From: Nematostella vectensis
Taxonomy: Eukaryota > Cnidaria > Anthozoa > Actiniaria > Edwardsiidae
Assembly (NCBI RefSeq): GCF_932526225.1
Contig: NC_064035.1
Location: 2,045,501-2,109,500, forward strand
Length of the DNA: 64,000 nucleotides
Direction: 5' to 3'
Shown here: positions 13,060 to 23,900 of the stretch, in pieces
Position numbering within the stretch: the stretch's first letter is position 1
Layout: each line of letters begins with the position of its first letter
Translations under genes and position numbers: made by a program
The notes under the pieces: generated by a model
What the model was told of the DNA's origin: nothing
The model's database searches: none
Seen by the model: only the letters and a program-made list of their open reading frames with translations

Positions 13060-13455
13060 ACACCAGCTCCTAGCCCTTGAGTGACACCAACTTCTAGCCC
13101 TTGCGTGACACCAGATGCTAGCCCTTGCGTAAAACCAGCTCCTAGCCCTTGCGTGACACCAGGTGCTAGCCTGTGCGTAACACCAGCTCCTAGCCCTTGC
13201 GTGATACCAGGTGCTAGACCTTGCGTGACACCAGGTGCTAGACCTTGCGTGATACCAGGTGCTAGACCTTGCGTGACACCAGGTGCTAGACCTTGCGTGA
13301 CACCAGCTCCTAGCCCTTGCGTGATACCAGCTGCTAGACCTTGCGTGACACCAGCTCTTAGCCCTTGCGTGGTACCAGATGCTAGCCCTTGCGTGACACC
13401 AGGTGCTAGAATTTGCGTGACACCAGCTCCTAGCCCTTGCGTGATACCAGGTGCG
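13060..13455. repeat. 24-bp minisatellite, about 16 copies
   Basis: Unit with core GACACCAGCTCCTAGCCCTT, alternating CAGCTCCTAG and CAGGTGCTAG forms. Because 24 is divisible by 3, it is open on both strands (PSPCVTPGAR type on plus, GVTQGLAPGI type on minus). No start, signal or splice context supports coding. Confidence 0.9.
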
Positions 13456-14662
13456 TGACCTGCACGCTTATACAGTTGCTGGACAGCTTTATATAAATTA
13501 CCCACCCACGCTCTCATGTATGAGTCATCTTTAAAACTAAGATAAGACTTCTACAAATCTACAAATCTATTGACTAAAACCTATGGATAATGATAACCCA
13601 ATAAATATTATAGGAACGAGAAAAAATGGCTGTATGTGGCCTAATGGTTTCTGGTAAAAAGTCTGGTTAAAGTAATAGAATCCGCCAAGAAAAGAAAAAC
13701 AAATCGTTGAAGTTCGAAATAACAGAGGTTAAAACCCCGTGGGGGGACCCTCCAGAACTGTGGACGGTGGTGATTATCCTATCTTCTAGAGCTATCCCTT
13801 GGGGGTTGCTAAACGATTTTTTTCGATCTATCTCTTAGGGTATAAAATTCGACCAATTGCTATTCCTTCTTAGGGGGTGCTTACCGATTTTTCCGATACT
13901 GCTATCTCTTAGGGCTTAAGATTCCTTCGACCACACCCAATGTGCTATCTTTTAGGGGTAAGAATAGTTTTTGACCACACCCAAAGTGATATCTCTATAT
14001 AGGGTTGTACCCCACAGGGGTTAAATATACTAAACTGAATTTGCTTCAAAAGTTCCAGTTATCAAGGGTCTTTATCAGGATTAAACTGTTAAAACTAATT
14101 TTCATGCTTATTTCTAATGTTTACACTTTATAAGAATACTAAACATCGTCTAATTGTCAACTGACAAACTTTAAGTAAGTTTTCAATGATGGTGCAATAT
14201 AAAATCTAATACATCGAATACTATAATACTGATATTTATCTAACCATTAATAAACAAGAATTTTATGTGTTTCTATTGAGCCACTGACTGACACGAGACC
14301 AATGAATCTATCTGCTAAATTGATTTTTAGCCTGGTCACTGTGCATTTTTTGTAAAAAATAAATAACTTCTTAATTTCTTTGTCGATGTCTTCTTGCTTC
14401 TTGTCTTAACTTTGCGACACTCGAATATCTTTGCGATTGTGAAACTACAAAGTCCCAATGCATATTCTAAATCCCAGTTTTTCTTTAAAAAAAACGCATA
14501 TTCCCCTCCGCACGATTTCAAGAAATGTTTCGGGACTTTGTAAAAGGGCCTTCTAAACAGAAGCCCGTCTTTGAAACTGCCATTGGCCCTATAGGACCTA
14601 GGAACCACAAAGTTATAATAAAATCTAAATATATATATTAATTATGTGACCATATCATCTTA
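13456..14662. other. Intergenic or 3' UTR sequence with a decayed repeat
   Basis: A degenerate tandem repeat at about 13740-14020 reuses GCTATCTCTTAGGG and GACCACACCCA with diverged spacing. A 90-codon minus-strand frame (14336-14608) has no family I recognise and lies where the 3' UTR of the minus-strand channel gene would be. I found no canonical AATAAA on the minus strand within about 600 bp after the stop at 14663. Confidence 0.5.
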
Positions 14663-14931
14663 CTACCAGAGTCTATTGACAAATCTAAATAAGCTAAATG
14701 GCTCTTTTATATTCTTCTTGTGAGCTGTTCGCTCACCACCATTTTCTGTCTCCTCTTTTAGTTTCCTTAGCAACTTGATTTCACGAAGGTGCTTTGCGCG
14801 TAGGCTGACGCAAAGTTTTCGGCAGTTCACGTAATACTCCTCCACCACACTTCGCATGAGCTCTCGCTCCTCCTCGTAATGCCTACGAATAGCTGTTGGA
14901 GCCATCGGCAACAGACCGGTTTTACTGTAGT
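14663..14931 (-). CDS. Exon 20: cytoplasmic coiled-coil tail of channel fusion
   Basis: Acceptor TTTCTTTTTCAG, entering in phase 1, stop TAG at 14663-14665; 269 nt. It encodes a charged helical tail (HYEEERELMRSVVEEYYVN, then LREIKLLRKLKEETE), probably a coiled coil for subunit contact or scaffolding. It corresponds to 8482-8657 in the convergent paralogue. Confidence 0.8.
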
Positions 14932-17900
14932 CTGAAAAAGAAACTCTTTCAATGACTTAGGGCTAAATGAAATGTGTAAGAGCTAATGATCGCAACTTCT
15001 CTAATGACCGCAACTTCTCGTTGAGACCTGGGCACTTCTCTGACCACGCTAGTGGGGTGAAATAGGATAACGATCAGCCTGATTTGAACCGTTGGAATCT
15101 GATTTAGATCCAAGTATTGTATCAAGGAAACCATCAAGAATAATTCACATATTTAGTTATATAAAGGAAACCATCAAGAATTATTTACATATTTCTTTAT
15201 ATAAAATAATGTTACGCTTAAGTTTATGATGGGACAGTTGGTCTGAATGGTGGAATAAAATAAATAACTTCCCCCAAGAGAGCATGAACTCATGCCCTCT
15301 TGCGTTTACCTCTAATAAAAATTCCTAATAGAAAAGAAAACACCGAATTGCTGCATAATGAAAATTAAATTGTTAGAGGGTTTTTAACCATGGATTGTAA
15401 AAATGACGATGGAAGAAACAAATAAATAATACATTATGGTAAAAAAGTCAACCAACAAACAAGAATGAACGAAATTTCTGGTTCTCCGTACCATATCGCT
15501 TGGGGTCAGGAGTGCGTCTGCTTCTAGCAAGGAGCTCGTACAGTAGGCAGATGACCGTAAGTATTCCGAGTGCTCCGGCTGACCACGTCGCAGCCTGTCG
15601 GAACATTTCCGACTCTTCATCGAACAGCCCTGACGTCATTTCCTCTGCAGTACCTTCGCTCATCCCCTGTGAATACAAAACAACGATCGGCAACCCAACA
15701 CAGGGGCATGGGATGTATTTTAGTAGTGAATGGGGGAGGGGGTCTAAGCTCCTCCATTTAAAGTGCAAATACAACATCAATAGGAATAGCGGCCTGGAGG
15801 TACTATCAACATCAATAGGGATAGCTTCCTGGAGGTCCCATCAAAAACAATAGGAATAGCGGCCTGGAGGTACTAACAACATCAATAGGGATAGCGGCCT
15901 TGAGGTCCCAATAACATCAATAGGGATAGCGGCTTGGAGGTCTCATCAACATCAATAGGGATAGCGGCCTGGAGTTACTATCAACATCACTAGGGATAGC
16001 GGCCTGGAGGTACTAACAACATCAATAGGGATAGCGGCCTTGAGGTCCCAATAACATCAATAGGGATAGCGGCTTGGAGGTCTCATCAACATCAATAGGG
16101 ATAGCGGCCTGGAGTTACTATCAACATCACTAGGGATAGCGGCCTGGAGGTCCCATCAACATCAATAGGGATAGCGGTCTTTGGGTCTCAACAACATCAA
16201 CACACCTCAAGCTGCTTGACATTATCAGTGATGGATTTGAACACTTGTGCTCTCTCCTCTTTCATAAAAGACGCAAAGCAGACTCGGAGCTTGACCGCCT
16301 CCCCTGACAGGACCACCCCATATGAAGACGGGTGGCTGATGATTTTGCTAATCTTGAACATCTGGTCACCAAACAGGTCTTGCCTGCTACCGACCGTGTA
16401 CGAATCGATCAGAGCTCCCTGTACGCTTCGGCGTTTGAGTGCCGTGTAAACATCCATAAGATTCTGGTAGGTGGTGCCTGTAGGAAATAGAACGAAAATA
16501 AAGAGATGAAACCGTGGGCTTATATCAGACACGTAGGAAATAGAACGAACATGGAAAGATGAAACCGTTGGCTTATATCAGACATGAAGGGAATAGAACG
16601 AACATGAAGAGATAAATCGGTGGGCGTATATCGGTGATAAAGGGAATAGAACGAACATGAAGAGATGAATCGGTGGGCGTATATCGGTGATGAAGGGAAT
16701 AGAACGAACATGAAGAAATGAATCGGTGGGCGTATATCGGTAATGAAGGGAATAGAACGAACATGAAGAGATGAATCGGTGGGCGTATATCGGTGATGAA
16801 GGGAATAGAAGGAACATGAAGAGATGAATCGGTGGGCGTATATCGGTGATGAAGGGAATAGAAGGAACATGAAGAGATGAATCGGTGGGCGTATATCGGT
16901 GATGAAGGGAATAGAACAAACATGAAGAGATGAATCGGTGGGCGTATATCGGTGATGAAGGGAATACAGGGGCGTGGCCAGGGCGTGGTCGAGGGGGCCC
17001 GGCCTCCTCCTTCTAGCAGCCAAAATACAGTAAATGTATGAGACATACAGACAATACAGGAGGAAATGCCTTGAAAGGGTAGTTTGGGCCCCATTTCTCT
17101 AATACCATGAATTATTCTAAGTTCATTGTAATGCTAGTTTAAATCGAAACCGATTGCAAAATAACTTATATAAATCGAAGGTCGAAAATTGGAAAAAAAA
17201 GCGTTCGACAACTTATAACGGATATCAAGACGCTCCATTTGTTGATTAAAATCACTTTTGAATATTTATCTATCAAAGATAAATGCAAACTAACCTGGCT
17301 CAAATCTCGCGTTCATACGGATCCCCAGGCGATACTCGGACGAGTTTGTAATGGCGGCAATCTGAAAGTGTTATTTCACATTCAAAATGTACAAGTCACA
17401 TTACATACAACTGAGCACGCTTTTTTTCAATTTGTCTATTTCAAGCGTGAAAATACTAAAAACAAACGTAGTAACAGCATCGTGGGGAAACGACAGAGGA
17501 AAAAGTTTTTTTCTGCATATGTTGTTCTTACACAATTAGTCTAGTCATATTGTGAGTGCACTCTAGATATATAGACTAGTCGGCATTTAAGTAAGTTCTC
17601 ATCAAACTGATGGCCCCTCATCATTCAGACGATTGATTGGCAGGGCTAGGGCTGTGATTATGACGTCATCTACTGATTGATTGGCTGGGCTAGGGCTGTG
17701 GTTATGACGTCATCTACTGATTGATTGGCTGGGCTAGGGCTGTGGTTATGACGTCATCTACTGATTGATTGGCTGGGCTAGGGCTGTGGTTATGACGTCA
17801 TCTACTGATTGATTGGCTGGGCTAGGGCTGTGGTTATGACGTCATCTACTGATTGATTGGCTGGGCTAGGGCTGTGGTTATGACGTCATCTACTGATTGA

Positions 17901-20900
17901 TTGGCTGGGCTAGGGCTGTGGTTATGACGTCATCTACTGATTGATTGGCTGGGCTAGGGCTGTGGTTATGACGTCATCTACTGATTGATTGGCTGGGCTA
18001 GGGCTGTGGTTATGACGTCATCTACCGAGCTCGGAGTTTATGCTGTTTGTGCTGTTTTGATTAGCAGAGGCTGGTTCTATTTGAACTGACGAAGTATCTT
18101 ACACAAAGTACGTTGATAATTTTTTAAACAAACGGTTCGCCATAGTCTTAGTGACGTACCTTTGTACCATAGACCATCGTCTTTGAGCCCACTATCTCTG
18201 CGGTCAGTGATGTCGTGATAAAAGACATTAACAGCGCCACAATCACAAGGCCACACGTGATCCATACGATTGCAAAAAGCTTGGAGTGGTAGCCTTTGGG
18301 GAAGCGGTCCCCATACCTGCAACAAACAAAACGCGATGATGTGTAACGTGAATAAGGGGTACGAAGGTGGTAAAGCAGGAAGGCAGACAAGGATGGCATA
18401 AAGGCAGGCAGGTACATAAGAAGTCATAAAAAGAAGGAGAACTGACCCTAGATGTTGTCAAGGAAATCAAAGCAAACCACTAGGTGGGTTGGCGGAAAGG
18501 TTGATGGGTAGGTAAAGAGGTAAGAGCTTTGAGTAGGGATATGGAAAGGCTATAGGTGGATGGGTAGGTAAGGAGGTAACAGCTTTGAGTAGGGATATGG
18601 GAAGGCTATAGGTGGGTGGGTAGGTAAAGAGGTAAGAGCTTTGAGTAGGGATATGAGGGGGAGGCTATAGGTGGGTGGGTAGATGGTTAGGTAGGTAAGT
18701 ATGTATGGGATTAGAGTAGGGAGATGGGTAGGTCCCCTTACCCCAATGTTGTCATGGTGATGAAAGCCCACCACATCCCCTCCATTGGTCCTCTGAAAGG
18801 TGATCTCGGAAACATATCGGAATTAAACCAGCAGTCCTGTGCAAGAGTAGCGAAAATTTAAACAATGTCCCATAAGAAACTATTGCCAACGAATTAAATG
18901 AAGCTCTTTTCATTGCCAACACCAACATTTCAAAACATGTCCTTAGAGTACTCACCAATATCCACATGAAGATCCCAGAAAAAAACGCGGAAACAAAGAC
19001 AAAAACACACATTGGCCACAAATCCAACACGGAGTATACAAGCATCCTGGCGGTCGTCCCTGGGAGAGGGGTCACCGACATAAACACAACCCCCCCTGAC
19101 TTGACCATGGGCACGAAGCCAAACCCTCCGTACTCTTTCTGGTCCATTCTACCGTACACCGGGTAGCTAAGGGCCGTTTGGTTCACAATTGAGCGCTTGA
19201 CGACCATTTCGCTCGGTTTTTGAGCGTAAGTTTCGTTCCCCGAGCGGGTGAAGTTGATAAAAGTGTAACCAAATTCCTGACAGTACCCACAGCACTGTTC
19301 AGTCACTGATTGCAGGATTACAGGAAAGATTCCAGTAGTGTTGACGTCATTGTACGGCGGGTTTACCCACCAATTGGTGTACATGGTTGCATGGCAGTTA
19401 CACGTTTCTGTTGAGCATATAGCACATTGAATTATGCTGTGTTGGTGGGCCAACTATGACATTATATTTTTCAAGGGCTTGATAATACCCTTTAAATCCC
19501 TTTTCCGCACGCGCAGAATACATCATAAAGCATTCATTTTCACCAGCTACATCAAGCGAGTAAGCGACATACTTATTATTGTTATCAAGGTATCAGACTT
19601 GATCATGGAAGTTATTTAAAGTTACTCCGCAAATGTAACTATTACCAACGGAGTGGCTGAGAAGTACTCTTTGAAGGTCTGCCTTCCTAAAATATTCTAG
19701 AAACTAAAGTGAACGATGGTTGTCTCCGGCATTTCTTCATAGATATATTGGTATTCAGGTGACTTTCTATATCTATATCTACATCTACATCTACATCTAC
19801 ATCTACATCTACATCTACATCTACACCTACACCTACACCTACACCTACACCTACACCTACACCTACACCTACACCTACACCTACACCTACACCTACACCT
19901 ACACCTATGTCTATGTCTATGTCTATGTCTATGTCTATGTCTATGTCTATGTCTATGTCTATGTCTATGTCTATATCTATATCTATCTATACGATTCGAT
20001 AGCTTACCTCCATATATCAGCTGACTAAGAGGTCCGTCCCCTTTGCTCGTGAAAGCTAGCACTTGTATCGCATAGACGGTATAAGATAGCTTACCTCCAT
20101 ATATCAGCTGAGTAAGAGGTCCGTCCCCTTTGCTCGTGAAAGCTAGCACTTGTATCGCATAGACGGTATAAGATAGCTTACCTCCATATATCAGCTGACT
20201 AAGAGGTCCGTCCCCTTTGCTTGTGAAAGCTAGCACTTGTATCGCATAGACGGTATAAGCATGTAGCCCACTTATCACGACGCTTAGCGTCATCGCATTC
20301 ACTATTATCTTCTCTTTCTTTTTCAAAAACACCTCATTTGGGTTTCGTACAGCCCAGTAATACACCTTGTAGCCCAGTAGGATACCATGCACGTAATACT
20401 CATCGCTGATTGGCTGCCAACTGACACGCAATGCCGTCGGGCTTGTCTTGTTGCTAGGAATCACTTCCTCGGGAGGCCAGCTTGGAACTGAAAAATACAA
20501 AACATTTTATAATATGATAAACGCTTTTAAGCGTTTAAGCTTTTAAGCTTTAAAAAGCTTATTGGCAGCTGGTATAAAATACATTTAATCAGGAAACCAC
20601 CAACATCGTCATCATCGATCACCGCCAACATCGTCATCATCAATCATCACCTTCATTGTCATTACCATCATCATCAAAATCAATGCCATCGCCATCGCCA
20701 TCGCCATCGCCATCGCCATCGCCACCACCACCGTATTTTTCGTCGTCTGCGCCTTACCGTCCTCGCCGGTTCTGACGATCTCCTCCTCGCTCACCGCTCC
20801 GTAGCCGACCTTTGTGAATCCCATAACACGAAAGCCATACCACGAGTATTTGAGCAGGCCGGTCACCTCCGCCTCTAGGACGCTAGGACCGTACTCCAAC

Positions 20901-23900
20901 GCACGATAGCTATCCTGCGAAGCGTTCATTGGTCGGTACAATACACGGTAGCCAAATAGAACCCCGTGGACGAACTCTATTGGGATGTGCTGCCAGTGTA
21001 GGTGAAGACTCGTTGAGCTAGTGTTGAAAAGGCGAAGCATCTTGGGTGGTCTACTTGGCCCTGTAAATAATTGTTTTTTTTTTTATATTATTACGTGGCG
21101 ACACAAAACGTGGCGCATTCTAATTGATACTCTTACGATTCTTCTTTGGCAAGAACTGCACAAAGGGTTGAGTTTGTTATCATGATTGTCTGAAAAACCC
21201 TATCTAGATCATCTCCATCCAATAAAGCTCCAGCGCTAAAACAATTGTACACCTTTAAATGAATAAACAAATTGTACACATATATAGAATCACAAACAGT
21301 AGCATTACCGAAGGTTTGGGGGGATTGTGGTGGGAAGGTATACATATAATATGAAACTATGCAAAATCAGATGAATCCTTGCAGGAGAAACTACCACGAA
21401 TAGAGGTGCGCACCGCTTGCACCCCATCTTATCCCAGCGCCTGACCAACTCACTGTTCTCTGCCGTCTTCACAATTAACGGTTCCGACCCCGGACCATCA
21501 CCCTTTGACGTAAACGCGACCACACTGACGTCATATACGGTAAAATGAGTTAGGTTCGTCACTTCCGTGGCGGTGGTGTCGGCGTTGGTGCGATGTTCGG
21601 AGAAACTGCCATTGCTTCCAGACACTCTGTACAAAATCTTGTATCCAAGGATAATTCCATTTGCGTGATCCTTAGGAACTGGACTCCATTGAATTAGCAG
21701 GCTTGTGGATGATGTATTGGCGGCAGTTATGTTTTCCGGAGGGAAGCTGGGCACTGAAAGGTAAAACAAAAGGCGCCATAAAATTTGCAACTACGATTTT
21801 TTAGACTCTTTCATATATCGTGCTAATGAAGGTTTTGTAATATGTAAAACGTTTTGTGTACGTCTCGATCTCAGCGCTTAGCACGTCCCGTATATATCTT
21901 TTATGTCCCGTATCTTTTACTTTGCAATAGCTTTCTTGAATCCGCCGCGATGGAAATGGATTCTTCCACTTGGTACTTTTGCTTTATGACAAAATGGCGA
22001 CTGACAGAGGCTCTAAAAATCAAGAACACGATGGCTATCATGCATCCTACATACCGTCCTCATTTGTCGTCACAAAGACGCTCTTAAGCGGTGTTCCTTC
22101 GCCAGCTTTGTTGAATCCCGCCACCTGGATCGCGTACGTGACAAATTTCTCCAGCCCTTCAAGATCAGCTGACTGGTCCCCAGGCCCCACATCAATCTCG
22201 GACCACAAGTCCGGGTCGGCAGGCCCGGCAGTTCGGTAGAACACACGGTATCCTAGTAACTCTCCGTTCCAGTACTTCTCGGGCAGTGGATGCCACGTGA
22301 TGCGCAGGCTCGTTGAACTTGTGGGTTCAGCGGTCTTAATGACTGGCGCTCGTCCGGGAACTAAGGGAAAGAAAAAGATGCATCAACTTCTGGCGGAAGA
22401 TGAAGTGGTGGGTTAGATACGCTACTCATATAAACTATGATAAAGCTGTAAGATCTCACAGATCTTACAGAATGCCCTGAACAGACTATAAAGAAAAAAA
22501 GCTTATTATCACTTCATTTCTCAAAACTTTCAAAGCCTAGAATACATTATTCAAAACCACTTTGACCACTTTGAGAAATTCCCCCATGCTGTTTACCAAA
22601 AAACAACTGGCTGTGTGCCAGAAATGTCTAAACAATGTCGCACATGATGGAAAATACCAGCGGGAATACCTTCAGATTACATGTTACGTAAGATACACGT
22701 TAACCTATTTTTAACGGAGCCCCTGCGGAGCATAGTCATAGAGAAATGGTATAAAACTATGCGACGATGTTTTTTTGGTCACCGCGCGCACACGTTGCGA
22801 TAATTTCGCAACACGTCTCCCCAGTAGAAAAATTCGAAATGAATACACTTTTGCACTATACGGGATTCTTTATAAAACCCAGACGGTTACGGTTAAAACC
22901 TACGAAATCCCCCTTCGGGGTTTTGCCTTAAATGCTGTTCTCCAAAATTTTTCAGGGGGAATGTGCTTAATGTATAGTGTTTCAATGTATAGAGTTTTAA
23001 TTCAGAAGAGAATAAAATAAAAACATTTTGCTGTATTTATTAAATTTTCCTGAAAACATCCTCCCTTCCACTGGAAGCCTTTCCTAATAAACAACAACAA
23101 TAACAAAAATGTATGTGCTACCTATTTCAAAATATGTTCTGCTATCAATAAATACAAGTGAATCGTCAAATTTCGCCTGAATGTTGGAAATTGTAAAAAA
23201 CTTATGCGATAAGATTACTTGTCATCCTTATTCTTGCAAATGATTATACCCGTAAGCAGTGATTGGTTTTACTGCCATTCGCTATTTGCACTGACAAAGT
23301 TTATTGAAATAAGTGTATGGCTCAAACTGAATGCATGCTGGCTCCGGTTTTAGGCTGTGCCTAAATATATCTGATAGTTTTTGTTTATATGTCATACGAC
23401 CTAGCCAACCATCTGAGTACTGACGGACGAACAGACTGGCAGATAGACTGACAAGCAGACAGAAGGACGGACGGACGGATATACATACATGACGACAGGA
23501 AGTTAAAATGCTTTATTTGACAACATAAACAGGAGAACTGAGGAGAATTGAGACAGGAGAATTAAGGCACTAGTATCGTATTGAGTCTTTTTTCTCCCTC
23601 TATTTTTAATTTCGATGTCCCCAAAATCTCAAAATATTTTTCTCCTATTTCCTTTGTACCCATACCACGACAAATGTAGAGCATCATATTTCTTTTTCTC
23701 CAATTTCCATTTCCATCCCAGACGAAAGTAGATGATTATATTTCTTTTGATTTACTAGGATGCTTAGATCAGATATTTTCAATAACAGACCGAAATTAAT
23801 ATCTTTGTACCCTCTCTATTTTTAGACTTTATATAATAAGACTTTGGTTTAAGGGCAAATGTGAAAAAAAATTTCTCTATTACAAGTCTTTAATGAGACT

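Noticed and set aside
13047-13517. 156-residue repetitive protein (minus) and 125-residue protein (plus)
   Set aside because: Both are the same 24-bp repeat, open in both directions because the unit is a multiple of 3. There is no signal, splice or promoter context.
14336-14608. 90-codon minus-strand frame
   Set aside because: No family recognised. It lies just after the channel gene stop, most likely 3' UTR.
22446-22470. 11-bp palindrome CTGTAAGATCT/AGATCTTACAG
   Set aside because: Short, loop of three bases, in A/T-rich intron with no supporting context.
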